Shown here: positions 35,844 through 44,554 of the stretch, piece by piece
Layout of the letters: each line of letters begins with the position of its first letter
Numbering within the stretch: position 1 is the stretch's first letter
Source of the DNA: Caballeronia concitans
Lineage (GTDB): Bacteria; Pseudomonadota; Gammaproteobacteria; Burkholderiales; Burkholderiaceae
Direction of reading: 5' to 3'
Assembly (NCBI RefSeq): GCF_001544615.1
Contig: NZ_FCNV02000001.1
Location: forward strand, 372,001-436,000
Length of the DNA: 64,000 nucleotides
Position numbers and translations under genes: made by a program
The notes under the pieces: model-generated
What the model saw: only the letters and a program-made list of their open reading frames with translations
Told to the model about the DNA's origin: nothing
Database searches by the model: none

Positions 35844-36776
35844 ATGGCAACGCCGAACGCACAGAAGGCACGCGTCGAACTCGCCGGAGGCGTACGCGGT
35901 CCCGAAGTGGAGCGCGACTTCGAATTCACCGTGGCGGATTTCGCCCGCATCCGCGAGCTGATTCATCGCCGCGCGGGCATCTCCCTGTCGGACCACAAGC
36001 GCGACATGGCCTACAGCCGGCTCGCCCGGCGCCTGCGCGCATGCGGTCTCGACACGTTCAAGTCGTATCTCGACCGCCTCGAATCGAACGATGAAAGCGC
36101 CGAGTGGGAAGCCTTCGTCAACGCGCTGACCACCAACCTCACCGCGTTCTTCCGCGAGTCGCATCACTTTCCGATTCTCGCGGACTTCGCGAAGCGCCGT
36201 CAGCAGCCGGTGTCGGTGTGGTGCTCGGCGGCATCGACGGGTGAAGAGCCGTATTCGATCGCGATGACGCTCGTCGAAGCGCTCGGCGAGCAGGCCGCGC
36301 GCCACTGCACGGTGTTCGCCAGCGACATCGACAGCCAGGTGCTCGCCAAGGCCGACGCCGGCGTGTATTCGCTCGATCAGGTGAAGTCGATGCCGGTCGA
36401 ACGCCTCAAGCGCTTCTTCCTGAAGGGCAAGGGCGCGCAAACCGGCCTCGTGAAAGTGCGGCCCGAATTGCGCGCGATGGTGAACTTCGGCCGCGTCAAC
36501 CTGACCGATTCGCGCTACGACGTGAAAGGCCCGTTCGACGCCATCTTCTGCCGCAACGTGATGATCTACTTCGACAAGCCGACGCAAGGGCAAGTGCTCT
36601 CGCGCTTCGAGCCGCTGATGAAGCCGGGCGGCTTGCTGTTCGCGGGCCATTCGGAGAACTTCACGTATGTTTCGCAGGCGTTCAGGCTGCGCGGTCAGAC
36701 GGTCTACGAACTGACGCGCGACACGAAGCCTGCCGCCGCCAAGCCCGCGCGCGCGCTGGCCGGAGAGCCGGCATGA
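35844..36776 (+). CDS. cheR: chemotaxis protein methyltransferase CheR
   Basis: 310 residues. It methylates receptor glutamates with SAM. The N-terminal helical domain ([20 protein letters not shown]) is followed by the Rossmann domain with [30 protein letters not shown] and [18 protein letters not shown] lies near the end. A beta-subdomain that could bind the receptor tail ([13 protein letters not shown] region) is present. The stop overlaps the cheD start (ATGA). Confidence 0.97.
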   Translation: MATPNAQKARVELAGGVRGPEVERDFEFTVADFARIRELIHRRAGISLSDHKRDMAYSRLARRLRACGLDTFKSYLDRLESNDESAEWEAFVNALTTNLTAFFRESHHFPILADFAKRRQQPVSVWCSAASTGEEPYSIAMTLVEALGEQAARHCTVFASDIDSQVLAKADAGVYSLDQVKSMPVERLKRFFLKGKGAQTGLVKVRPELRAMVNFGRVNLTDSRYDVKGPFDAIFCRNVMIYFDKPTQGQVLSRFEPLMKPGGLLFAGHSENFTYVSQAFRLRGQTVYELTRDTKPAAAKPARALAGEPA

Positions 36777-37567
36777 GCGGACTGCCGATCGCGTCGAACC
36801 TGTATTTCGACAATCATTTCCAGAAGCCCGGCGTGAAGCTCCTGCCGAACGAGTTCTACATGACGAGCGAAGACATGGTGCTCGTGACGGTGCTCGGCTC
36901 GTGCGTAGCGGCGTGCATCAACGACCGCACGGCGGGCATCGGCGGAATGAATCACTTCATGTTGCCCGACGACGGTTCCGATCCGTCGCACGCATCGTCT
37001 GATTCCATGCGCTACGGCGCATACGCGATGGAAGTGCTCATCAACGAGCTCATCAAGCGCGGCGGACGGCGCGAGCGTTTCGAAGCGAAGGTCTTCGGCG
37101 GCGGCGCGGTGCTCGCGGGCATGACGACGATCAACATCGGCGATCGCAACTCGGAGTTCGTGCGGCGCTATCTGGCGCTGGAAAAGATTCGCATCGTCGC
37201 CGAGGACTTGCAGGGCATGTATCCGCGCAAGGTCGCGTTCATGCCGCGCACCGGCCAGGTGATGGTCAAGAAGCTCAAGACGCAGCACGATCCGGTCGTC
37301 GTCGAACGCGAGCAGGCGCTCGTCGAGCGCACGCCGGAAGAGCGCGCCGACCGCCTCGCGCGGGCGCGTGCGCGCGTCGAGCTGTTCAACGTCGATCGCA
37401 CGAAGGCCACGGCCCAGGCGACGGCCAAGCCGCGCGTCGAATTGTTCGGTGCGTCAGGCGCTGTGAATGCAAACGCGACGACTGCGGCGGCGGCGCGCAA
37501 GCCGCGCGTGGAGTTGTTCGGCGCATCCAGTGCGCTGCGCGGCATCAAGGCGGCGGAGGAAGCATGA
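36773..37567 (+). CDS. cheD: chemoreceptor glutamine deamidase CheD, with repeat tail
   Basis: 264 residues, longer than typical CheD (about 160-200). The catalytic Cys-His pair is visible: C44 in [12 protein letters not shown] and H61 in GGMNHFML, with 17-residue spacing as in CheD of Thermotoga. It deamidates receptor glutamines and can bind CheC or CheY-type partners elsewhere. After residue 195 there is an Ala/Thr-rich extension with three copies of RVELF (201-205, 221-225, 245-249), the last two as PRVELFGAS. It overlaps cheR and cheB by ATGA at both ends. Confidence 0.94.
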   Translation: MSGLPIASNLYFDNHFQKPGVKLLPNEFYMTSEDMVLVTVLGSCVAACINDRTAGIGGMNHFMLPDDGSDPSHASSDSMRYGAYAMEVLINELIKRGGRRERFEAKVFGGGAVLAGMTTINIGDRNSEFVRRYLALEKIRIVAEDLQGMYPRKVAFMPRTGQVMVKKLKTQHDPVVVEREQALVERTPEERADRLARARARVELFNVDRTKATAQATAKPRVELFGASGAVNANATTAAAARKPRVELFGASSALRGIKAAEEA

Positions 37568-38661
37568 GCGCTATATCGAACGCAACGAAGATCAAGGTGC
37601 TGTGCGTCGACGATTCGGCGCTCGTGCGCAGCCTGATGACCGAAATCATCAACTCGCAGCCCGACATGCACGTGTGCGCGACCGCGCCCGATCCGCTCGT
37701 CGCGCGCGAGCTGATCAAGCAGCACAACCCGGACGTATTGACGCTCGACGTCGAAATGCCGCGCATGGACGGCCTCGACTTCCTCGAAAAGCTGATGCGC
37801 CTGCGGCCGATGCCGGTCGTGATGGTGTCGTCGCTGACCGAGCGCGGCAACGAAATCACGCTGCGCGCGCTGGAACTCGGCGCCGTGGACTTCGTGACGA
37901 AGCCGAAAGTCGGCATTCGCGACGGCATGCTCGATTACGCCGAGAAACTCGCCGACAAGGTGCGCGCGGCGTCGCGGGCGCGCGTGCGGCAAACGACGCA
38001 TGCGGCCGTCGCATCGGCGCATGCCGCGCCCAAGGCCGCGCCGAACTTCAACAATCCGCTCCTTTCGACGGAAAAGCTCGTGATCGTCGGCGCATCGACG
38101 GGCGGCACCGAAGCGATCCGCGAAGTGCTCGTGCCGCTGCCGCCCGATGCGCCCGCCGTGCTGATCGCGCAGCACATGCCGCCCGGCTTCACGAAGTCGT
38201 TCGCGCAGCGTCTGAACGGGCTGTGCCGGATCACGGTGAAGGAAGCCGAGCACGGCGAGCGCGTGCTGCCGGGTCACGCGTATATCGCGCCGGGCCACTC
38301 GCATCTGGTGCTCGCGCGAAGCGGGGCGAACTACGTCGCGCATCTTTCCGATGCCGCGCCGGTGAACCGGCATCGTCCTTCGGTGGATGTGCTGTTCCGC
38401 TCGGCCGCGCAGCACGCGGGCAAGAACGCGATCGGCGTGATTCTGACCGGCATGGGCCGCGACGGCGCGGCGGGGCTGCTCGAAATGCAGCAGGCGGGCG
38501 CATACACGCTCGCGCAGGACGAAGCGAGCTGCGTGGTGTTCGGCATGCCGCGCGAAGCAATTGCAATGGGCGGCGCGAGCGAAGTCGCGCCGCTGTCTGA
38601 AATGAGCCGCCGCGTGATGGCGCGGCTGGCGTCGATGGGCGACCGCGTACAGCGCGTCTGA
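37564..38661 (+). CDS. cheB: protein-glutamate methylesterase/glutaminase CheB
   Basis: 365 residues. An N-terminal receiver ([11 protein letters not shown], phospho-Asp D62 in [13 protein letters not shown] in TKPKVG) controls a C-terminal methylesterase with S178 in [10 protein letters not shown]204 in [10 protein letters not shown] and the Asp of [10 protein letters not shown]. It removes receptor methyl groups and, when phosphorylated by CheA, gives adaptation feedback. It is translationally coupled to cheD. Confidence 0.97.
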   Translation: MSAISNATKIKVLCVDDSALVRSLMTEIINSQPDMHVCATAPDPLVARELIKQHNPDVLTLDVEMPRMDGLDFLEKLMRLRPMPVVMVSSLTERGNEITLRALELGAVDFVTKPKVGIRDGMLDYAEKLADKVRAASRARVRQTTHAAVASAHAAPKAAPNFNNPLLSTEKLVIVGASTGGTEAIREVLVPLPPDAPAVLIAQHMPPGFTKSFAQRLNGLCRITVKEAEHGERVLPGHAYIAPGHSHLVLARSGANYVAHLSDAAPVNRHRPSVDVLFRSAAQHAGKNAIGVILTGMGRDGAAGLLEMQQAGAYTLAQDEASCVVFGMPREAIAMGGASEVAPLSEMSRRVMARLASMGDRVQRV

Positions 38662-38715
38662 TTTTTTCGATTGAATGTGCGGCGTCGCCGCGTTGAAGAA
38701 CACAAGGGAGTAGTG

Positions 38716-39111
38716 ATGGACAAGAACATGAAGATCCTCGTCGTCGATGATTTTCCGACGATGCGCCGTATCGTTCGCAATTTGCTGAAGGAACTGGGCT
38801 ATTCGAACGTCGACGAAGCGGAAGACGGCGCGGCGGGCCTCGCGCGTCTGCGCGGCGGCGGCTTCGACTTCGTGATCTCCGACTGGAACATGCCGAACCT
38901 CGACGGCCTCTCGATGCTGCAGCAGATCCGCGCGGACGCGGCGCTGTCGCATCTGCCGGTGTTGATGGTCACGGCGGAATCGAAGAAGGAGAACATCATC
39001 GCGGCGGCGCAGGCTGGCGCGAACGGATACGTGGTCAAGCCGTTCACGGCGGCCACGCTCGACGAGAAGCTCACCAAGATTCTCGAGAAGATGGCGAAAA
39101 CCGGGAGCTGA
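38716..39111 (+). CDS. cheY: chemotaxis response regulator CheY
   Basis: 131-residue receiver close to enteric Che[22 protein letters not shown]60-region motif [24 protein letters not shown], and [14 protein letters not shown]. The motif TA..K with the aromatic [11 protein letters not shown] pattern is characteristic. It binds FliM when phosphorylated. The start ATG at 38716 is preceded by AAGGGAGTAGTG. It lies directly before cheZ. Confidence 0.97.
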   Translation: MDKNMKILVVDDFPTMRRIVRNLLKELGYSNVDEAEDGAAGLARLRGGGFDFVISDWNMPNLDGLSMLQQIRADAALSHLPVLMVTAESKKENIIAAAQAGANGYVVKPFTAATLDEKLTKILEKMAKTGS

Positions 39112-39113
39112 TC

Positions 39114-39815
39114 GTGAACGATCTGACCACTGAATTCTCAGCAGCGACTGTCGAGAGTGATGGCGATCAGTCGAGCGACCGCATCCTTGCCCGCATCGGC
39201 CAGCTGACGCGCACGCTGCGCGATTCGATGCGCGAACTCGGCCTCGACAAGCAGCTCGAAGCGGCGGCGGAAGCCGTGCCCGACGCGCGCGATCGACTGA
39301 AGTACGTCGCGACGATGACCGAGCAGGCGGCGGACCGTGCGCTCAACGCGATCGAACTCGCCAAGCCGATGCAGGAAGCGATGCAGCGCGAAGCGCAGGC
39401 GCTCGACGCGCGCTGGGCGCAATGGTACGGCGCGCCGCTGCCGCACGGCGAAGCCGGCGAACTGCTCGCGCAGACGCGCAGCTTCCTGCAAAGCGTGCCG
39501 GAAAAGACCCAGGCGACCAATGCGCAACTGCTCGAAATCATGCTTGCGCAGGATTTCCAGGACTTGACCGGACAGGTCATCAAGAAGATCACGGATGTCG
39601 TGCATCTGATCGAGCAGCAATTGTTGGGCGTTCTGCTGGAAAACATCGCGCCGGAGCGCCGCGAGCAGTTCGCGGCATCGGCGGCGGCGCTGGTGTCGGC
39701 GAGCGGCAGCCCGGAATCGTTGTTGAACGGTCCGCAGATCAATCCGCAGGGACGCAGCGACGTCGTGCAGGATCAGTCGCAAGTCGACGACCTGCTCGCA
39801 AGCCTCGGCTTCTAA
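39114..39815 (+). CDS. cheZ: CheY-P phosphatase CheZ
   Basis: 233 residues, mainly a long helical hairpin. The active-site segment AQDFQDLTGQVIKKI carries the catalytic glutamine of CheZ, and the C-terminal DDLLASLGF is the CheY-binding peptide seen in the family. It starts at a GTG (39114) two bases after the cheY stop, with GGGAG in the end of cheY as RBS. It is last in the chemotaxis block. Confidence 0.96.
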   Translation: MNDLTTEFSAATVESDGDQSSDRILARIGQLTRTLRDSMRELGLDKQLEAAAEAVPDARDRLKYVATMTEQAADRALNAIELAKPMQEAMQREAQALDARWAQWYGAPLPHGEAGELLAQTRSFLQSVPEKTQATNAQLLEIMLAQDFQDLTGQVIKKITDVVHLIEQQLLGVLLENIAPERREQFAASAAALVSASGSPESLLNGPQINPQGRSDVVQDQSQVDDLLASLGF

Positions 39816-40152
39816 AGCCCCGCTGCGCCGCAGCAATAAGGCGGAGCGCATCTTCCGATGCGTTCCGCCTTGTCGCGTCCGGACCGCGGGTAGGGCCGGA
39901 AGATCGCTGCTTTTCGCAAAGTATCTATCGACGCGGAACTTTCCTGCTCCTTACGATTCCACTATCAGCCGCCGCCAACACGCGATGCCCAACCGGAGCA
40001 CGCGCCGGCGGGTTTGGCATACTGATGGCTATAGCATCGTCACCGATGCGCAAAAAGCGGCGCGCGCGCCGCTCCATCGTGACGGGCGCGCCGCCTGAAG
40101 AGCGCGGCGGCGCCCTCGTCAGCACAATCCACAGGAATCGACAGGAGGCCCA
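39816..40152. other. intergenic region after cheZ
   Basis: 337 bp. It contains the cheZ hairpin at 39838-39871 and must carry a promoter for the DUF2844/DUF3443 pair; the segment near 40010-40040 (TTTGGCATACTGATGGCTAT) has promoter-like words without good spacing. No gene is seen. Confidence 0.45.
39838..39871 (+). terminator. hairpin ending the chemotaxis block
   Basis: AAGGCGG / CCGCCTT outer stem and CGCATC / GATGCG inner stem with a TTCC loop, 23 bp past the cheZ stop. It lacks a T-run after the stem, so termination may be partial. Confidence 0.6.
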
Positions 40153-40665
40153 GTGAAGGCACTGAAGCAACCCCGTCATGGGCATCTCAAGGCGTCGTTG
40201 GCGCTCGTCGCGGGCGTCATCGGCGTCTGCGCCGTCGCCCCGGCGCACGCCGGACTCGGCAGCGAGCCCTTGACCGCGCCGCAGGGCGCGACCACCGAAC
40301 AATCGGTCGTGCACGCCGCGGCATCGGGTGCGTCGGCATCGGCGGCATCCAATTACACCGTCCGCACGACGACGCTCGCGAGCGGTACGGTCGTCAACGA
40401 ATATGTGTCGTCGGCAGGCACGGTGTTCGGCATTTCTTGGCGCGGACCGCGCATGCCGGACCTCTCGACGCTGCTCGGGACCTATTTCCCGCAGTATCAG
40501 CAAGGCTTGCTCGCGCAGCGCGCCGCGCGCGGCGGACGCGGACCGGTGAGTGTCCAGGACACGGGCCTCGTCGTGCGTTCGGGCGGCCACATGGGCGCGT
40601 TCTCAGGCAGCGCGTATCTGCCGCCATCCTTGCCCGCCGGCGTTTCCGCCAGCGACATCCAGTAA
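40153..40665 (+). CDS. exported DUF2844 protein
   Basis: 170 residues from a GTG at 40153 with a perfect AGGAGG 5 nt upstream. A signal peptide covers residues 1-33 (LALVAGVIGVCAVAPAHA, cleavage after AHA). The mature protein has a Ser/Ala-rich linker and then NYTVRTTTLASGTVVNEYVS, GTVFGISWRGPRMPDL and STLLGTYFPQY, the conserved core of DUF2844. Function is unknown. It lies 18 bp before the DUF3443 lipoprotein gene; the two families commonly occur as a pair in Burkholderiaceae, so they probably act together outside the cytoplasm. Confidence 0.85.
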   Translation: MKALKQPRHGHLKASLALVAGVIGVCAVAPAHAGLGSEPLTAPQGATTEQSVVHAAASGASASAASNYTVRTTTLASGTVVNEYVSSAGTVFGISWRGPRMPDLSTLLGTYFPQYQQGLLAQRAARGGRGPVSVQDTGLVVRSGGHMGAFSGSAYLPPSLPAGVSASDIQ

Positions 40666-40683
40666 GCGACCGGAGAATCCGAT

Positions 40684-41961
40684 ATGCGTAGAACGACACT
40701 CGGCCCCGGCGCGGCTTCCTCCTCGCGCGCCGGCAACGCAGCCCGCTGGCTCGGCGCGCTGTTTCTTGCGCTGACGCTCGCCGCGTGCGGCGGCGGCAAC
40801 GACAATCACAACAGCTCGAGCGGCGGTTCCAGCGGCGGCTCGTCGAACACGGCGAACGCGCAGCCCACTCCCGTTAACGGCACGAACGCCGTGCCCATCA
40901 GCGTCGATGCGGGCGTCGCGGGCTTCGTCAACATCCCGAACGTTTCGGTCAAGGTTTGCGCGCCCGGCACGAATGTTTGCCAGACCATCGACCATATTCA
41001 GCTCGATACGGCCTCGTTCGGCCTGCGCATCCTGAGTTCGGCGGCGCAGTCGGTGCTCGGCAGCCTGCCGACGGTGCGCGCCGCGAACGGCGGCCAGCTC
41101 GCCGAATGCGCCGGTTTCGCGGACGGCTATACGTGGGGCACCGTGCGTCAGGCGGACGTGCGCATCGGCACGGAACTGGCGAGCGCCGTGCCGGTGCAGG
41201 TAATCGGCGATCTGGATGCATCGGCGGCGCCGCAAGGCCTGAACGGCTGCCCGTCCGGCAACGACGAGAATTCCACCGCCGATATCGGCGCGAACGGCAT
41301 TCTCGGCATCGGCCCGGCAACCTACGACTGCGGCACGAACTGCGCGACGACCGCGCTCAACAGCATGTACTTCTCGTGCGCGAACGGCACGAACTGTACG
41401 GCGACGACCGTGCCGGTGGCGCAGCAGGTCACCAATCCCGTCACGAAGTTCGCGGTCAACAATAACGGCGTGATCCTGCAACTGCCTCAGGTTCCGGATA
41501 CCGGAGCCGCGAGCGCGAGCGGCACGCTGGTATTCGGCATCGGCACGCAGGGCAACAACACGCTCACGGGCGTGACGAAGCTCGGCACCGACACCTACGG
41601 CGACCTCTCGGGCACGTATAAGGGCGCGTCGGTCCAGGCGTTCTTCGATTCCGGATCGAACGGGCTGTTCTTCCAGGACAACTTCCCGCTCTGTTCGAGT
41701 TCGAGCGTGTTCTATTGCCCGAGCTCCGAACAATCGCTTTCGGCGACGGTGAAGGGCAGCGAAGGCAATACGGCGACCGTTCCGTTCAGTATCGTGAACG
41801 CGCGCACGCTGACCTCGGGCGGCGGCAAGTACGCGTTCAACAGCCTGGGCGGCCAGTTGGGAATGAGCGGCTCCTTCGATTTCGGCCTGCCGTTCTTCTT
41901 CGGGCGGCACGTTTTCGTCGGATACGACCTGCCGGGCAGCTCGCCGTACGTGGCGTTCTGA
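40684..41961 (+). CDS. DUF3443 lipoprotein with aspartic-peptidase-like motifs
   Basis: 425 residues. A lipobox LTLAAC places the lipidated cysteine at residue 35; a Ser/Gly/Asn linker follows, and then a Cys-rich globular domain. Family assignment is DUF3443, function unknown. Reading the domain, I see IQLDTASFGLRIL (108-110), TWGTVRQADVRIG, NGILGIGPATY (204-214), TLVFGIG (281-287) and AFFDSGSNGLFF (D322). Their order and content resemble the first Asp loop, flap-adjacent strands, DGILGL, hFGG and second Asp loop of pepsin-like aspartic peptidases. The first motif is DTA instead of DTG, so activity is uncertain. Confidence 0.8.
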   Translation: MRRTTLGPGAASSSRAGNAARWLGALFLALTLAACGGGNDNHNSSSGGSSGGSSNTANAQPTPVNGTNAVPISVDAGVAGFVNIPNVSVKVCAPGTNVCQTIDHIQLDTASFGLRILSSAAQSVLGSLPTVRAANGGQLAECAGFADGYTWGTVRQADVRIGTELASAVPVQVIGDLDASAAPQGLNGCPSGNDENSTADIGANGILGIGPATYDCGTNCATTALNSMYFSCANGTNCTATTVPVAQQVTNPVTKFAVNNNGVILQLPQVPDTGAASASGTLVFGIGTQGNNTLTGVTKLGTDTYGDLSGTYKGASVQAFFDSGSNGLFFQDNFPLCSSSSVFYCPSSEQSLSATVKGSEGNTATVPFSIVNARTLTSGGGKYAFNSLGGQLGMSGSFDFGLPFFFGRHVFVGYDLPGSSPYVAF

Positions 41962-42010
41962 ACCATCGCGCTGGCCGGCGCTGCATCGGCTGGTCAGCGT
42001 GATGCGCATA

Positions 42011-42040
42011 AAAAAATCCGGCCATGCGGCCGGATTTTTT
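42011..42040. terminator. bidirectional terminator
   Basis: AAAAAATCCGGCC / GGCCGGATTTTTT, a 13-bp stem with an ATGC loop and T-runs on both strands. It serves the DUF3443 gene (plus) and the convergent SDR gene (minus). Confidence 0.93.
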
Positions 42041-42058
42041 TTTACGCCTGCGGACCGC

Positions 42059-42832
42059 TCATTCCGTCGCCCGAGGCTTGCGCGGCGCGCGCTCGAACGC
42101 GGCGTCGTAGAGCCAGCGCGGCAGCACGTGCAGCAGCATGCCGACGACGCGCATCTGCCACGGAAACGTCGCGTAGCGCACTTTGCGCGCGATGGCGTCG
42201 GCGGTTTTGGCGGCGAAGCGGTCGGCGTCCATCAGAAACGGCATGCGATACGGATTGTGCGCCGTCATTTCCGTGCGCACATAGCCCGGCGCGATGGTCA
42301 CGACCGCGACGCCCTGCGGCCGCATCTCCACGCGCAGCGCTTCCAGATACTTCGCCGCCGCCGATTTCGACGCGCTGTATGCGCCCGATCCCGGCAGCCC
42401 GCGCACGCCCGCGACGCTTGCAATGCCGACGAGCGTGCCGCGCCGCGCGGCCGTCATCGACGCGACGAACGGCTCGAACGTCGCCACCATGCCGAAGTAG
42501 TTCACGTCCATCACCGCGCGGAACGTCTCAAGTTCGCCGTGGCCGGTGAGCGCGCCCTGGCTGATGCCCGCGTTCGCGATCACGACGTCCGCCGCACCGT
42601 GCTCCGCGATGAAGCGGCGCGCGGCATCGGCGATCGCTTCGGGATCGCGGACATCGGCGGGATAAATGGAGATGGATGCTTGGGGATGACGCGCGGCGAA
42701 TGCCGCGAGAGACTCGACGCGCCGCGCGACGAGGCCGATCACGGCCCCGCGTTTCACGTATTCCTCGGCCAGTGCCTGACCGATTCCACTCGACGCGCCG
42801 GTAATGAAAACCTTCAACGGAACTGCATTCAT
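42059..42832 (-). CDS. short-chain dehydrogenase/reductase
   Basis: 257-residue classical SDR with GASSGIG at residues 12-18, ANAGIS, and the active site SVAGVRGLPGSGAYSASKSA (Ser, Tyr, Lys). A hydrophobic C-terminal segment (VVGMLLHVLPRWLYDAAF) could associate with the membrane. Substrate unknown. It begins 15 bp after dsbA, so it is probably co-transcribed with it. Confidence 0.9.
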   Translation of the reverse strand: MNAVPLKVFITGASSGIGQALAEEYVKRGAVIGLVARRVESLAAFAARHPQASISIYPADVRDPEAIADAARRFIAEHGAADVVIANAGISQGALTGHGELETFRAVMDVNYFGMVATFEPFVASMTAARRGTLVGIASVAGVRGLPGSGAYSASKSAAAKYLEALRVEMRPQGVAVVTIAPGYVRTEMTAHNPYRMPFLMDADRFAAKTADAIARKVRYATFPWQMRVVGMLLHVLPRWLYDAAFERAPRKPRATE

Positions 42833-42847
42833 ACCGGCCTTGAACCT

Positions 42848-43495
42848 TTACATCTTCTTGTTGCGCACTTGCTGGACGAGGAAGTCCATGACCTGCGTCG
42901 TGCCCGTCAGGCTGTTGGTCTGCGCCGGGCCGGTCACGTATTTGCCCTGCACGATGACCGTCGGCACGCCGTCGATCTTGTAGTCCTGCAGCAGCTTGGC
43001 GTCGCGCTGCACGTCGCTTTGCGTCGAGAACGAGTTGTACGCGTCCATGTACTTCTTCTTGTCGACGCCTTGCGTCGCGAGGAAGTCAGCCTGCGCTTGC
43101 GGCGTCAGCAGGTAGTTCTTCTTCACGTGGATTTCGTTGAACACGGCGGGCGTCACCTTCTCCTCGACGCCGAGCGCGACAAGCGCGTGATACATCTTCG
43201 AATGCGGAATGAAGTCGTCGCGGAACGCCACCGGCACGCGCTTGAACACGACATCCGGACCCTGCTTCTTTTCCCACGCTTCGATATACGGCTCGAATTC
43301 GTTGCAGTGCGGGCAGCCGTACCAGAAGAACTCGATGACTTCGATCTTGCCCGCCTGTGCGCCGACCGGCTGCGGCGCCTGAAGCACCGTGTAGTCCTTG
43401 CCGGCGGCAGGAGCCGCGGATGCCACGCTCGCCACGCTCAACGACGCGGCGGCGATGCCGAGGGAAAGGGCGATGGCGCTGAACAGTTTTTTCAT
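42848..43495 (-). CDS. dsbA: periplasmic thiol:disulfide oxidoreductase DsbA
   Basis: 215 residues from the ATG at 43495. A signal peptide ends near residue 27 (VASVASA). The thioredoxin active site is FFWYGCPHC with C61 and C64, and the cis-proline loop is DGVPTVIV. It introduces disulfides into exported proteins, likely including flagellar P-ring and toxin-type proteins. Three 11-bp direct repeats lie 76 bp upstream. The SDR gene follows within 15 bp. Confidence 0.95.
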   Translation of the reverse strand: MKKLFSAIALSLGIAAASLSVASVASAAPAAGKDYTVLQAPQPVGAQAGKIEVIEFFWYGCPHCNEFEPYIEAWEKKQGPDVVFKRVPVAFRDDFIPHSKMYHALVALGVEEKVTPAVFNEIHVKKNYLLTPQAQADFLATQGVDKKKYMDAYNSFSTQSDVQRDAKLLQDYKIDGVPTVIVQGKYVTGPAQTNSLTGTTQVMDFLVQQVRNKKM

Positions 43496-43570
43496 GATCG
43501 TTTTGGAGCGAAGGAGCAAGGTGAGAGGCAGCGTGGCCGGTGCGTAGAAGGCCCATCAGTGGGACATACG

Positions 43571-43603
43571 ACGCTTAAACCACGCTTAAACCACACTTAA
43601 GCC
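43571..43603. repeat. three tandem 11-bp repeats upstream of dsbA
   Basis: ACGCTTAAACC, ACGCTTAAACC, ACACTTAAGCC: three abutting copies (two identical, one with two changes) at 43571, 43582 and 43593. The 11-bp period places each copy on the same DNA face. They lie 76-108 bp upstream of the dsbA ATG, the right place for an activator or repressor array. Confidence 0.8.
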
Positions 43604-43604
43604 A

Positions 43605-43631
43605 GGCCGCGCTCGGGACGTACGCGCGGCC
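43605..43631 (-). terminator. hairpin after the SPOR gene
   Basis: GGCCGCGC / GCGCGGCC perfect 8-bp stem with an 11-nt loop, starting 10 bp past the SPOR gene stop on the minus strand. No T-run follows. Confidence 0.45.
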
Positions 43632-43641
43632 TTCGTGCAGC

Positions 43642-44415
43642 TTATTGCTTCGAGAAGCGGATCACGGCGGTATCGACGCCCGCGTCGGACAGACGCTGAC
43701 GCGCCGTGTTCATGTCCTCGAACTTCGCGAACGGACCGATACGCACGCGATAGTACGTCACACCGCCCGCGTCGCGCTGCGTGACCTTCGATTCGAAGCC
43801 CTGGAAGCCGAGACGCGCACGCTGCTGCTCGGCATCGGATTGCGTCTTGTACGCGCCGACTTGCAGGAAATAGCCGGTGTTCACGTCGCCGGGAGCGGGC
43901 GGCGTGGTCTTGGCGGTGGTGCTCGGCGCGGAGCCGGCCTTGGGCGTGGCAGCGGTCGACGAACTCGTCGAGCCGTTCGTGCCCGGCGCGGGCTGTTCAG
44001 GCTTCTTCGCGATGGCCGCGCTGCCGCTCTTCGGCGCGGAAGCGGTCGTGCCCGCGCTGGGCGGCACTTCGACGATCTGCGGCTCGTCCAGCATGCCCGA
44101 CGATTGCGTCTGATTGTTGCTCTGGCCGGGCGCGGTGTTCGGCGGCGTGGGCTGGGCGGCTTGCGGGACCGGCTGGCCGGGCGACTTGCCTTGCAGCGGA
44201 CGATTCGGATCGTACGGTTGTGCGGCGGGCGCGGACGAGCTTTCCGACGGCGGCGGCGCGACCTTCGCGACGAACGGCGTCGGCGCGCGCGTGATGTAAA
44301 GCGCGACGATCACGGCGATCGCGAGTCCGACGATCAGACCCAGCACGATGCCGAGAAAGGTTCCCCCGGTTTGCTTCGATTGCGACTGCTTCGACGTGCG
44401 GCGTGGTTTTGCCAT
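43642..44415 (-). CDS. SPOR-domain membrane protein (FtsN-like)
   Basis: 257 residues from the ATG at 44415 (MAKPRRTSKQSQSK). A basic cytoplasmic tail is followed by one membrane helix (about residues 19-43, FLGIVLGLIVGLAIAVIVAL), a long Pro/Ser/Thr-rich periplasmic linker, and a C-terminal SPOR domain (YFLQVGAYKTQSDAEQQRAR, VTYYRVRIGPF) that binds denuded peptidoglycan at division sites. This architecture equals FtsN and its relatives. It follows argS after 139 bp, a neighbourhood common in betaproteobacteria. Confidence 0.88.
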   Translation of the reverse strand: MAKPRRTSKQSQSKQTGGTFLGIVLGLIVGLAIAVIVALYITRAPTPFVAKVAPPPSESSSAPAAQPYDPNRPLQGKSPGQPVPQAAQPTPPNTAPGQSNNQTQSSGMLDEPQIVEVPPSAGTTASAPKSGSAAIAKKPEQPAPGTNGSTSSSTAATPKAGSAPSTTAKTTPPAPGDVNTGYFLQVGAYKTQSDAEQQRARLGFQGFESKVTQRDAGGVTYYRVRIGPFAKFEDMNTARQRLSDAGVDTAVIRFSKQ

Positions 44416-44554
44416 CGTATGAATCACCTGCAAAAAGTCTTCGAGTTGGCCGACGATTATAGCGGTCGCGTCATGCGAGCCCGCACCATCCTTGCGTCCG
44501 CGCACGCCGAAGCGTCATAAAGTTACAGGCGCGCGCGAACCGGGCGAAATGCGC

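Noticed and set aside
42000-43600. 533-codon plus-strand open frame opposite the SDR and dsbA
   Set aside because: Shadow frame spanning two real minus-strand genes and a bidirectional terminator.
43571-43603. CRISPR-type repeat array
   Set aside because: Only three abutting 11-bp units with no spacers and no cas genes in the window; treated as regulatory repeats.
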